Source of the DNA: Azophilus sp965215035
GTDB lineage: Bacteria > Pseudomonadota > Gammaproteobacteria > Pseudomonadales > Azotimanducaceae
Length of the DNA: 64,000 nt
Assembly: GCA_965215035.1 (NCBI GenBank)
Contig: OZ244040.1
Coordinates: 1,116,001-1,180,000, forward strand
Direction: 5' to 3'
How positions within the stretch are numbered: the first letter of the stretch is position 1; each line of letters begins with the position of its first letter. Shown one piece after another: positions 34,560 through 42,313 of this stretch. The notes under the pieces were generated by a model. It was not told where the DNA came from. It did no database searches and saw nothing but the letters and a program-made list of their open reading frames with translations. Both the position numbers and the translations under genes were made by a program.

Positions 34560-35972
34560 GTGGGCGACGAAATTCCGCGCCGTCACTTCAATGCCGAGGA
34601 TTTCAGCGTCTTTCGGTTCCGTCTTGACGAGGAAACGAAGTTGCTCGCCGAGCAGTTCGCGTCATCCCGTTTCAGTCAGCGGGGGGATATCGCCGGCTTC
34701 GAACTCGAAGCCTGGCTGGTGGACAACCGGGGTAATCCGCTGCCCCGCAACCACGACTTCCTGGAACGGCTGGACAACCCGTTGGTGGTGCCGGAGCTGG
34801 CCAGCTTCAACGTGGAACTGAACGGCAGCCCTACCGCACTCGCCGGCAGTACCTTTTCCCGGCTGAGCGATGAACTTGCGGCGACTTGGCGTGACTGCCA
34901 GGACACGGCCCGGGAGATGGATTGCCGGCTGGTTACCGTCGGCATACTGCCAACCATTCGCGAGGCGTTGCTGAACTCGGACCACATGTCGAAGATGGTG
35001 CGTTACCAGGCGCTGAACGACCGCGTTATGGCACTGCGGGACGGCAAGCCGCTGCGCCTTGAGATAGAGAGCGGAACGGGCTTGGATATGCTGCATCCGG
35101 ACGTGATGCTGGAGGCTGCGGCGACCTCCTTTCAGATTCACCTGCAATGCAAGCCCGACAACGCCGTGCGCGACTTCAACGCGGCCATCGTCGCTTCCGC
35201 TCCCATGGTCGCGGCCAGTGCCAACTCGCCAACCCTGTTCGGCCGTATGCTATGGGATGAAACACGCATACCGCTGTTCGAGCAGGCCGTCGATGTGGGT
35301 GCCCACTACCCCAAGCGGGTGGGGTTCGGCGACGGCTACGCCGAGGAGTCGATGCTGGAGATATTCCTCGAGAACCAAGAGCGCCATCCCATCCTGCTGC
35401 CCTACGTCAACGATAGCGCACCGAGCGAGTTTTCCCATGTGCGGTTCCACAACGGCACCATCTGGCGTTGGAACCGCCCCCTGATTGGTTTCGACCACGA
35501 CGGTCAGGTGCACTTGCGTATCGAGCACCGCGTGGTGCCCGCCGGGCCAACCATCAAGGATTCCGTGGCCAACGCGGCGCTGTTCTTCGGGCTGGTTCGC
35601 GGTTTTGGCCTTGACAGCGAGCCGGTCGATAGGCGGCTTGCCTTTCAGTCCGCCCGGGATAACTTCTACAACGCCGCGCGCTATGGCCTTGGTGCCCGGG
35701 TCGGCTGGAACGGCGGCGAAGTCGGTATTCGCGAATTGTTGCTCAAGGAACTGTTGCCGCTGGCCCGCCGGGGCCTGTTGAGCTACGGCATCCCGCAAAC
35801 CGAAATCGATGAATACCTTGGCATCATGGAAGCGCGGGTGGATTCCACGCAGAATGGCGCCGCCTGGCAAAAACGCTGGGTGGCGCGGAACGGCCTGCGC
35901 GTCAACGACCTGGTTCTGGACTACGCCCGCCTGCAGGAGCGCGGCGACCCCGTGCATACCTGGCCGCTGTGA
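34560..35972 (+). CDS. GCS2-type carboxylate-amine ligase (glutamate-cysteine ligase-like)
   Basis: A 470-residue member of the glutamate-cysteine ligase family 2 superfamily. Visible are GFELEAWLVD and FNVELNGSP in the N-terminal half (Glu residues for metal-ATP), a middle segment with QIHLQCKPDNAVRDFNAA, and RIEHRVVPAGPTIKDSVAN near the end. The start is a GTG at 34560. It is longer than YbdK. Because a genuine GshA is encoded at 9802, this is unlikely to be the housekeeping gamma-glutamylcysteine enzyme. Its GTGA overlap with the next gene, a zinc deacylase of the AstE/M14 group, implies a shared job. Known amidoligase gene neighbourhoods combine GCS2, RimK-type ATP-grasp and deacylase genes; the ATP-grasp member is not here. 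The amine and acid substrates are unknown. Confidence 0.8.
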   Translation: MGDEIPRRHFNAEDFSVFRFRLDEETKLLAEQFASSRFSQRGDIAGFELEAWLVDNRGNPLPRNHDFLERLDNPLVVPELASFNVELNGSPTALAGSTFSRLSDELAATWRDCQDTAREMDCRLVTVGILPTIREALLNSDHMSKMVRYQALNDRVMALRDGKPLRLEIESGTGLDMLHPDVMLEAAATSFQIHLQCKPDNAVRDFNAAIVASAPMVAASANSPTLFGRMLWDETRIPLFEQAVDVGAHYPKRVGFGDGYAEESMLEIFLENQERHPILLPYVNDSAPSEFSHVRFHNGTIWRWNRPLIGFDHDGQVHLRIEHRVVPAGPTIKDSVANAALFFGLVRGFGLDSEPVDRRLAFQSARDNFYNAARYGLGARVGWNGGEVGIRELLLKELLPLARRGLLSYGIPQTEIDEYLGIMEARVDSTQNGAAWQKRWVARNGLRVNDLVLDYARLQERGDPVHTWPL

Positions 35973-37093
35973 GCGGGTTGCGCTGCCTGCAAGCGGTTCC
36001 CGCCGGGCTGCTCGATGCGGAACCGCACGAGTTGGCGGCGTTGCTGGGCGGGCCGACCCTGCTCCATCTGCAAGGGGGGACCGACGGACCCGCCAAAGCG
36101 GCGGCCGCCCTCTTCGTTAGCGTCTTGCTGCACGGCAATGAAACGAGCGGCTGGTACGCCGTGCGGCGACTGCTGCGTGAACGTTCCCGGCTGCCTCGCG
36201 ACCTAGTGTTGTTCATCGGCAATGTCGAGGCGGCGGCGCGGGGTGTGCGTACCCTGCCCGGCCAGGGCGATTTCAACCGCATGTGGCGGGCGCCCACCGG
36301 GGTTGCCCGCCAGGTTATGCAGCGCGCGGCGGGCATACCGCTGCTGGCGGTGGTCGACCTGCACAACAATACGGGCAGGAACCCGCACTATGCCGTGCTT
36401 ACCGATTTGTCGCCGGGCAGCCTGGGTCTGGCGGCCCTGTTTGGCGATACCGCCGTCTACATCGAAGAGCCCGCCACGGTGCTGACCCGGGCGTTTTCCC
36501 CGCAAACACCCAATGTGACACTGGAGCTTGGGCCGGTGGGCGATAGCCAGGCCACGACTCGCGCCTACGACTTCCTGTGTCGCCTGCTGCCGCTGCAGAG
36601 CATTCCTCCCGCCTCGCCCGCGAGCCTGCGGCTCTACAGAACGCTGGCCCGGGTACACCCGCGGCCAGGCGCGCGGTTCGGTTTTGCCCGCTACGGCACC
36701 GACGCGCAGGCGACCGCCGGCAACCGCGGGACGCCGGAGGCGCTTCCCGGCGCTGCCGGGCAGGTTGGGCGGGAGGAGCTTGACCTAGTGTTAAACGATG
36801 CGGTCGAAGCGGCCAACTTTGCTAGGCTGCCGCCGGGAACGGTATTCGCAACGGCCCCCAAGGGCTTGGCGTTGCGAGTATTGGACAATGATCACGAAGA
36901 GGCCACCGAGCGGTTCTTTGCCGAGCGCAATGGTTGCATTCTGCTCAAGACCGCGGTGGTTCCAGCCATGTATACGACGGACCCGAGCGTCGTTCGGCAG
37001 GACTGCCTGTGCTATTTCATGGCGCCGCTGGCTTTGGGCGAACAGAGTCCAGAACCCGACCACGGGGGTGATGCCGCCGCACAACCCGTATAG
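35969..37093 (+). CDS. M14/AstE-AspA family zinc deacylase or carboxypeptidase
   Basis: A 374-residue protein whose zinc site can be read: LLHGNETS (H55, E58) and DLHNNTGRNPHY (H132), the pattern of succinylglutamate desuccinylase and aspartoacylase. A catalytic-Glu-type segment occurs as VTLELGPVG (about 180). The C-terminal third has a separate beta-rich region, as in the family. The GTG at 35969 overlaps the preceding stop (GTGA), so translation is coupled to the GCS2-type gene. No arginine-succinyltransferase pathway genes are nearby, so an AstE role in arginine use is unlikely. Plausibly it removes or trims the group attached by the ligase, or activates its substrate. Confidence 0.78.
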   Translation: MSGLRCLQAVPAGLLDAEPHELAALLGGPTLLHLQGGTDGPAKAAAALFVSVLLHGNETSGWYAVRRLLRERSRLPRDLVLFIGNVEAAARGVRTLPGQGDFNRMWRAPTGVARQVMQRAAGIPLLAVVDLHNNTGRNPHYAVLTDLSPGSLGLAALFGDTAVYIEEPATVLTRAFSPQTPNVTLELGPVGDSQATTRAYDFLCRLLPLQSIPPASPASLRLYRTLARVHPRPGARFGFARYGTDAQATAGNRGTPEALPGAAGQVGREELDLVLNDAVEAANFARLPPGTVFATAPKGLALRVLDNDHEEATERFFAERNGCILLKTAVVPAMYTTDPSVVRQDCLCYFMAPLALGEQSPEPDHGGDAAAQPV

Positions 37094-37180
37094 CGCGTCT
37101 TGCTGTTAGTTCAGCCCATAAGGGCGGCCAATGCGCACGTCTCATCGACCGCGTGAGCGGGGCAAGCCCGCGCCTTCCCC

Positions 37181-37269
37181 GGTAGTGTATCGGTTTGCAT
37201 CCAGAGCCTGCCGAATCCCCTGTGCGCCGTGCCTCCGCTCGGCCCACAAATTCAAACCGATACACTACC
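37181..37269 (+). repeat. Inverted-repeat element family A, copy 5, with 8-bp target duplication
   Basis: Begins GGTAGTGTATCGGTTTG and ends CAAACCGATACACTACC. It is directly flanked on both sides by CCTTCCCC, a perfect 8-bp duplication. This is the best-preserved insertion of the family. The rest of the 37094-37381 gap shows nothing. Confidence 0.92.
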
Positions 37270-37381
37270 CCTTCCCCGGCTACCGGTTCCCCACCATGAA
37301 CCTGGCCATGCATCCGGTCGCGAGCTCGCCGACCGAGGCTTCGGCCGCGCTCATGGCAGCTCCCGGTGCGCCTTCCGGTGC

Positions 37382-37795
37382 TCAGTCGCCCAGGGGCTCC
37401 AGTCGAATAAAATGCCGGGGCGGAAATCCGGTGAGAATGCGAAAGACAAGCCCGGCGGCGTACTCCTCTTCCAGGGCCGCCCGCTCCGCTCCCGATACGG
37501 GAACCGCCCGATAGCGCTTGGTTGCGCCGTCCCGGGTGATGCGTACCTCGGGATTTTCCAGCAGCCGGTGGTACCAGGCGCGCGGCCAGTGATTCACCGC
37601 CACGTAGAATTGACCGCCACTTTGCAGCCCGGAGAGTACCCGGTCGTGGCTGTTGGCCTGGGCGTCCATCGTGGTGATGACCACCGTGTCGGGGGCTTCG
37701 GGCTGAAAGTATCCAAGCAGAGACTCGAACACCACCACGACCGCCACATAGATGGCCAACAGAATCCCGAGGAGCTTGATGGCTTTCACGACCAC
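37382..37795 (-). CDS. Nitroreductase/deazaflavin-type split-barrel protein (DUF385-like)
   Basis: A 137-residue protein with one N-terminal membrane helix (LLGILLAIYVAVVVVF) and a split-barrel flavin domain. The segment NHWPRAWYHRLLENPEVRI, followed by PVSGAERAALEEEY and the closing PPRHFIRLEPL, is the pattern of the nitroreductase family of deazaflavin-dependent oxidoreductases. Such genes occur in bacteria that lack F420, so the cofactor here may be another flavin or haem. Start is GTG at 37795 or 37789. It is isolated by repeat DNA on both sides. Confidence in family is moderate, in activity low. Confidence 0.65.
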   Translation of the reverse strand: MVVKAIKLLGILLAIYVAVVVVFESLLGYFQPEAPDTVVITTMDAQANSHDRVLSGLQSGGQFYVAVNHWPRAWYHRLLENPEVRITRDGATKRYRAVPVSGAERAALEEEYAAGLVFRILTGFPPRHFIRLEPLGD

Positions 37796-37863
37796 GTCCG
37801 ACAGCGTTGTTTACACCCACCTATCATAACCGATTCAGTTGCCTTGGCTTGTGTTGCATGTCC

Positions 37864-38140
37864 CAGGGCCACCCCAAAGTGTTCGCTCTTGAGACAAAAT
37901 TTCAGGAAATTCATTGTATTCCGAAAAACATTGCCGAATTTTCCGAAAAATGTTTGTAAGCCATCTATATAGGGCTTGGCCGAGGGCTAGGAGCCTGTCG
38001 GACTTTATAGCCAAGTGTTTGCTCTATAAGGAATCTGGTTTTTCGTGCCAAAAGTAAAACTCCATATATTTCAATAAGCTGTGATATTCAAAGTAGCTAA
38101 GCCCGACAGGCTGCTAGCAGGCGGCTTTGGGATGGCCCTG
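37864..38140 (-). repeat. Inverted-repeat element family B, copy 2, split by a nested element
   Basis: Reads in the opposite orientation to copies 1 and 3. Ends are CAGGGCCACCCCAAA and, at the right, TTTGGGATGGCCCTG. After removing the 123-bp insertion and one 4-bp duplication it is 150 bp, the same as copy 3. Flanks GTTGCATGTCC (37853-37863) and GTTGCATGTTC (38141-38151) form an 11-bp target duplication with one mismatch. Confidence 0.9.
37991..38113. mobile_element. 123-bp element nested inside a family-B repeat
   Basis: Ends GAGCCTGTCGGACTT and, inverted, CAGCCTGTCGGGCTT. Flanked on both sides by CTAG (37987-37990 and 38114-38117), where the intact family-B copy 3 has a single CTAG. The body is AT-rich and non-coding. 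CTAG duplications are typical of IS5-type transposases, so it is probably a MITE mobilised by one. Confidence 0.88.
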
Positions 38141-38257
38141 GTTGCATGTTCAGGCAGCCGGAATGACCGACGTTGACGGAATCATGGGCGGGAAGCAGCC
38201 GCTCGGCAACGTATAATGGCGGGGTGTGGCGCAACGGCATGCGCCGATGCAGGGGTA

Positions 38258-38686
38258 GTGATCGATGACTCACCCGCAAGGAAAACTCGATGCCTTGGTA
38301 GTGGCCGCGCCGCACGCTGCCGATGTCAAGAGTGCGGTCGTGCCTTGATTGTTCAGGTTATCTGCCTGGTCCTTGGTGCCGCGCTGGCCTGCGCCGGGAG
38401 CGTTGTGGCTGCGGTGCGCGGTACACCGGCAAACGGCGGGTGGCGCGGGTCGCCGCTGAATGCCTGGGAAGCGCTTGTAGTATTCACCGTTGCGAATATG
38501 GCCGCGTTGGCCGCGGGCGTGGAACCCACCGGGGACTGGTCGCTGGCCGCGCCGCTTTGGGTGGCGGCGGCCCTATTGCACGGGCTATTCTCCATCGCTG
38601 GCTTGACGCCCGCTAGCTTGACGGCCCTACTGGTGGGCCTAGCCATGAGTGGCTGGATATTTGTCCTAGCGATTCAGGCCGTTTGA
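38258..38686 (+). CDS. Small membrane protein of unknown function
   Basis: The frame has strongly G/C-biased third positions and encodes three or four hydrophobic helices (CLVLGAALACAGSVVAAV, ALVVFTVANMAALAAG, LWVAAALLHGLFSIAGL, LTALLVGLAMSGWIFVLAIQ). Before them is a Cys-rich basic leader with CRCQECG. The start is unsure: GTG 38258, TTG 38345 or ATG 38216 are possible, none with a good ribosome-binding site. A TATAAT at 38212 suggests transcription begins just upstream. I do not recognise the family. The gene ends 11 bp before a family-C repeat. Confidence 0.5.
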   Translation: MIDDSPARKTRCLGSGRAARCRCQECGRALIVQVICLVLGAALACAGSVVAAVRGTPANGGWRGSPLNAWEALVVFTVANMAALAAGVEPTGDWSLAAPLWVAAALLHGLFSIAGLTPASLTALLVGLAMSGWIFVLAIQAV

Positions 38687-38696
38687 GGCGATTTGG

Positions 38697-38840
38697 TAGT
38701 GGCTGCCGTCCAACGCCGCCGAGACGCTGTATGGAAATCCACCAACAAATACATTTTGACAACATGGATACTCAGTTTGAATTTGTGGATCATGGCAAGG
38801 CCGTCCCACATGGAGCTCGACGCGGCCGGAACTGAAGCTG
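38697..38840 (+). repeat. Element family C, copy 1
   Basis: An outer arm (GTGGCTGCCGTCCAACGCCG to GACAACATGGATACT) followed by a hairpin core starting CAGTTTGAATTTGTGG and ending GCCGGAACTGAAGCTG. Compared with copy 2 at 46835-46979, the arm matches but the core is inverted relative to it. The core is related to the core of family A. Confidence 0.82.
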
Positions 38841-38873
38841 AGCCACGACCGGCGATTTGAAGGAGTTGCATCG

Positions 38874-39656
38874 GTGGCAATCACAACGAATCTATTCGAT
38901 CTAACGGGTAGGGTGGCGCTTTTGACCGGTTCCTCCAAGGGCATGGGCCTGGCGATGGCGGAGGCGCTCGCGGAACACGGTGCCAGGGTGGTGGTCTCCA
39001 GCCGTAAGCTCGACCAGTGCGAACGGGCGGCGGGACAGATCAACGAGCGCTGCGGCCCGGGTACCGCCATCGCGGTGGCCTGCAACATCGGCCACAAGGA
39101 CCAGCTTGAGAACCTGGTGCGTGTTACCCGGGAAGACTTAGGGCCGATCGACGTGCTGGTGTGTAACGCCGGGGTCAATCCCTTCTACGGCTCTATGTCC
39201 GACATTCCCGACTGGGCCTTTGACAAAATACTGGGCTCCAACGTGAAATCGAACCATTGGCTATGCCAGATGGTGGTGCCCGACATGGTGGAGAAAGGTG
39301 CCGGTTCGATCATAATTACCTCCAGCACCGGCGCTTTTGCCGCTTCCGACGTGCTCGGCACCTACGGCATATCCAAGATTGCCGATCTTGGCCTGGTGCG
39401 TAACCTGGCGCTGGAATTGGGCCCGAAGGGCATCCGGGTCAACGCGATCTGCCCGGGCGTCATCAAGACGGATTTCGCCCGGGTGCTCTGGCAGAGCGAG
39501 GCGGCGGCGCGCAATGTGATAGAGCAGACCCCGTTACGCCGCATCGGGGTGCCGGACGACCTGAAGGGCGTGGCGGTATTCCTAGCTTCGGGAGCGAGTG
39601 GCCACATGACGGGCCAGGCGCTGACGGTGTGCGGCGGAACCCACATGTGGCGATAG
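38874..39656 (+). CDS. Short-chain dehydrogenase/reductase
   Basis: A 260-residue classical SDR. It has the cofactor loop TGSSKGMG, NAG (VCNAGVNP), the catalytic serine in IITSSTGAF and YGISK, and the C-terminal SGHMTGQALTVCGG. The start is a GTG at 38874 with AAGGAG eight bases upstream. It is followed after 31 bp by a VOC-family gene with its own AAGGAG, so the two are probably co-transcribed. Together with the acyl-CoA enzymes around, a role in oxidising a hydroxyacyl or terpenoid alcohol is plausible but not shown. Confidence 0.92.
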   Translation: MAITTNLFDLTGRVALLTGSSKGMGLAMAEALAEHGARVVVSSRKLDQCERAAGQINERCGPGTAIAVACNIGHKDQLENLVRVTREDLGPIDVLVCNAGVNPFYGSMSDIPDWAFDKILGSNVKSNHWLCQMVVPDMVEKGAGSIIITSSTGAFAASDVLGTYGISKIADLGLVRNLALELGPKGIRVNAICPGVIKTDFARVLWQSEAAARNVIEQTPLRRIGVPDDLKGVAVFLASGASGHMTGQALTVCGGTHMWR

Positions 39657-39687
39657 AGGCGATAGAGAAGAGTCGAAGGAGAAACTC

Positions 39688-40086
39688 ATGCCCGAAGAAG
39701 TTCCATCCATTGTGCACCACCTGTCCATCGGCGTCCGCGATCACGCCGCCGCGGTCGAGTTCTACGACAGGGTACTGACCACCATCGGTGCCCGCCGGGT
39801 ACTTGAGTTCCCGGGCGCGGTGGGGTTCGGCAAACAGTTTCCGGAGTTCTGGGTGCAGAGCCCGCTGAACGGCGAGCCACCCACCACTGGCAATGGCACG
39901 CACTTCGCCTTCATAGCGCCGTCGCGGCAGGCCGTGCGGGCGTTCTATGATGCCGCCCTTGCCGCCGGCGGCAGCAGCGATGGGGTGCCGGGCCTGCGCC
40001 CCGAGTATGCGCCGGACTACTACGGGTGTTTTGTGTACGATCTCGATGGCCACAAGATTGAGGCTGCGGTTATACCCAGCTCCTGA
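39688..40086 (+). CDS. VOC/glyoxalase-family protein
   Basis: A 132-residue vicinal-oxygen-chelate protein starting with HHLSIGVRDHAAAVEFYDRVL and ending VYDLDGHKIEAAV, where the DGHKIE segment carries the last metal ligand. AAGGAG lies six bases before the ATG. Family members include glyoxalase I, dioxygenases and resistance proteins; this short single-module group is usually annotated only as VOC. It follows the SDR gene closely and is probably in its operon. Confidence 0.88.
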   Translation: MPEEVPSIVHHLSIGVRDHAAAVEFYDRVLTTIGARRVLEFPGAVGFGKQFPEFWVQSPLNGEPPTTGNGTHFAFIAPSRQAVRAFYDAALAAGGSSDGVPGLRPEYAPDYYGCFVYDLDGHKIEAAVIPSS

Positions 40087-40157
40087 TCCGGGCCTGTCAA
40101 CCAAAATCCAACAAATTGCCCCTAAACCCACCCCCGGCCGGCGGCGCTTCCCGCTTT

Positions 40158-40281
40158 CTTTGCCCATCCCATCGGGCTGATCGCCAACGCCCTTAGCGTA
40201 CCGCCCGCATTCATGCTCGAACGGGACAAGCGCGAAGGCGTTCCGGTCGCCGCCCTGACCGGTGCCCGGGAACACGCCATC
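40158..40281 (+). pseudogene. Duplicated fragment of the nitronate monooxygenase gene
   Basis: The 124 bases match 42721-42844 inside the intact gene with only four differences. The copy stops abruptly at both ends and is out of any gene context; TAG follows at once. It is 2.4 kb upstream of the parent and in the same orientation, so the intervening AT-richer island is bracketed by direct repeats. Confidence 0.92.
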
Positions 40282-40720
40282 TAGCGGCGGACCGGGACAT
40301 ACACTACAAGGTCGAAGGCATTGGCAATAGATGCCGAAAGAACCGCGCAGGTTTGTGTAAAGTCGCAATTGGTGGCGGCTGCAATGACCGGCGCAAGTCG
40401 CTGTATCAACAGGTGTTTCAGCTGATTTCCCTAATTCTTGCGGGAGTAATGTGACCATTGCGGGAGGTTACCAAGTATCACGAAAAACAGAGGCAATTTA
40501 CTGACATCGCCCTCTGAAACCCCATATTATGCACTTGCCCTAGGCGGGAGAAGGCGTCGGGCCCACATGCCGGGTACTGTCGTTCTTGGCGATGTTTAAG
40601 ACATCGACCCATTCGTCCATTCTCACGCATTTGACCTGGATCATGGAGCGTGCTATGCCAAGGGTCGGCGAGTTCGACATACAAATAGGAATCATTCTCC
40701 CCTTCTGGAAAGGATCTGCA
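40282..40720. other. Start of an AT-richer island, no gene recognised
   Basis: Base composition shifts visibly toward A/T from about 40290. No frame with family resemblance and no member of the repeat families was seen. A reading frame from 40586 runs into the next gene but its first 45 codons look non-coding. Confidence 0.45.
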
Positions 40721-40924
40721 ATGTGCAAAGTTAGAGTTCGTGACGGAGCGAACAGCATTTATCTGGACCCCGCCGAGTTGTTTCGCGACCCGGCCGCTAA
40801 ACGAACATTACAAAAGGCGAGGAGGCTGGCCGTGGCACTGGACCTCTCTGGGTCGAGTGCACCGCCATCGTCCGCCAGTGCCGTAGTGCCAGGAGAGGGT
40901 TTGCCGCCAGACAACAAAAAGTAA
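40721..40924 (+). CDS. 67-residue protein of unknown function
   Basis: The ATG at 40721 has AAGGA eight bases upstream. The product starts MCKVRVRDGANSIYLDPAEL, has a basic helix (AAKRTLQKARRLAVAL) and a disordered Ser/Pro tail ending PPDNKK. No family is recognised. It precedes a membrane protein gene by 6 bp and is very likely in one operon with it. Codon use is less G/C-biased than in the housekeeping genes, fitting transferred DNA. Confidence 0.5.
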   Translation: MCKVRVRDGANSIYLDPAELFRDPAAKRTLQKARRLAVALDLSGSSAPPSSASAVVPGEGLPPDNKK

Positions 40925-40930
40925 TAAGCA

Positions 40931-41662
40931 ATGGAACTCGGGGCGCTGCTGATCCCCGGGATTGGGGGATTTCTTTTCTTTTCAACTTGGCGAAAAACCA
41001 GGGTACAGATCCCCTATCTTTCCACTGCGGAACTGGTATTCAAGGCGGCTCTGATCGGGATAGTCCTATTGGTAGTAGCGCATGTCCTCGTGGAAATCGC
41101 GATTTGTGTCAAGCACCACTGTCGACCTCTTAACCTGTTTTGGGCTCTAGAAGGACTGCCAGACAATGGCACGTTTCTCTCGTTCGGAGGGTCGGTGCTA
41201 CTTGGATGGATAGCGGCTTGGGTGCTCAACTTCTTTGTTAGCAAAGACGAAGTGGCTGCGCAGATTAAGGAAGCCAGAACTCGGGGCAACCAAATCGCGT
41301 TGTTGATCCACGATTCAATGCAGACCCGGAACCTGATTGAAGTGACCTTGAGTAGCCGAAAGGTCTATGTGGGTTTCCCGATCGAGTTCGAGCTAAATGC
41401 TGACGAGGGAGACCTAGCCCTCGTTCCAGTTTTCAGCGGTTTTCGGAATCCTGACGATCAGGAGCTTAAGTTGAAGGCGTTTTATGGGGAAGTGCACGCA
41501 CAGCTTTACAATTCAACAACCAATATGGAAGACTGGCACCCAGATGAGTTTAGGCTGATCGTTCCAATGAGAGAAATCGTCAGCCTGCGAACGTTCAATT
41601 CCGAGTTCTATGATCGAGCTACAGGGCTCGGTCAATCTATCCGCTCATCAGCTACAGATTAA
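40931..41662 (+). CDS. Membrane protein of unknown function (DUF6338-like layout)
   Basis: A 243-residue protein with an N-terminal hydrophobic segment (MELGALLIPGIGGFLFF), a strong helix (AALIGIVLLVVAHVLVEIAI), a third (FGGSVLLGWIAAWVLNFFV), then a cytoplasmic domain of about 130 residues with VTLSSRKVYVGFP and VPMREIVSLRTF. This layout resembles DUF6338 proteins, often found in accessory regions; the assignment is tentative. It is co-directional with the 67-residue gene. The island is bracketed by the duplicated nitronate monooxygenase segment and contains transposase remains. Confidence 0.6.
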   Translation: MELGALLIPGIGGFLFFSTWRKTRVQIPYLSTAELVFKAALIGIVLLVVAHVLVEIAICVKHHCRPLNLFWALEGLPDNGTFLSFGGSVLLGWIAAWVLNFFVSKDEVAAQIKEARTRGNQIALLIHDSMQTRNLIEVTLSSRKVYVGFPIEFELNADEGDLALVPVFSGFRNPDDQELKLKAFYGEVHAQLYNSTTNMEDWHPDEFRLIVPMREIVSLRTFNSEFYDRATGLGQSIRSSATD

Positions 41663-41772
41663 AACGAAACGCTGATCAAACGAGCTGTGGGACGAATAGG
41701 ACACCAATTCCGCGGTTCAATTGATCGGAGCGATGAATTAGTATCTTTTTGATAATTTTTGTTCAATAAGGC

Positions 41773-41857
41773 TCTATTCGCGCCAGGGAGTGATGGGTTC
41801 CATGTCGTCCAGAAAGCGCTCCTTGGGAGCTTCTTTCTGAGCTTCTCGACGCTGGAG
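41773..41857 (-). pseudogene. Remnant of an IS5-type transposase N-terminus
   Basis: Between two stops the minus strand reads REAQKEAPKERFLDDMEPIT then PWRE. The KERFLDDME...PW pattern is that of the N-terminal helix of IS5/IS1182-type transposases (typically ERFLxEMxxVxPW). Nothing else of the element remains. Confidence 0.5.
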
Positions 41858-42177
41858 TTAGGTAAAATCGTTCGTCGCATGGGGGAAATACAGACTCGCG
41901 ACCGGGGACCAGGCGGTGACAGCGTCCCAAGGTCGAAGGGAATTCTCCCCATCATTTCGGTGTCGACCACGATAACGTTCGACTCGATGCCCACCGCAAC
42001 GCCCGCCTGTTTCTTGGTAAGCGGCACAAGTCCGGCATAGGACTGCACGCTTGCCGCTACGGCCCCTTCATCCGATGCCTCCTCGGCCGCCATCCGCCCG
42101 CTTCGGCACTCGAGGAACAAGGCCGGTGTGACCAGGGGTGTGAGCCGCCCATGGGCTGTCTCGCGCAGAACCTCATT

Positions 42178-42241
42178 GCCGGAAATGCGGGGTGTGGTGC
42201 GCCGAACAGTGAAGTTGGGCGCCAAGAATGAGAATTGCTGG
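42178..42241 (-). repeat. Element family D, fragment (copy 4)
   Basis: Read on minus, CCAGCAATTCTCATTCTTGG, then GCCCAACTTCACTGTTCGGC and CCGCATTTCCGGC match the left half of the copy at 49618. It preserves the best version of the left end. Confidence 0.75.
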
Positions 42242-42313
42242 AATAGCACACAGGCAACGGCGGATTGGTGCGCCCGTGGTAAAGTTCGCCTCGAATGATT
42301 TGAGTGAACCAGT

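Larger units (their letters stand above)
41663..42313. other. Gap with transposase and repeat remnants
   Basis: Contains the IS5-type fragment and the family-D fragment listed separately. A minus-strand frame from 42093 (MAAEEASDEGAVAASVQSYA, then LTKKQAGVAVGIESNVIVVD) has G/C-rich third positions to about 41925 and may be a decayed gene; its family is not recognised and it loses coding character before reaching a stop at 41659. Confidence 0.4.

Noticed and set aside
33288..34586. A 432-codon minus frame antisense to the acyl-CoA dehydrogenase
   Set aside because: The plus strand has full dehydrogenase motifs; the antisense translation has none.
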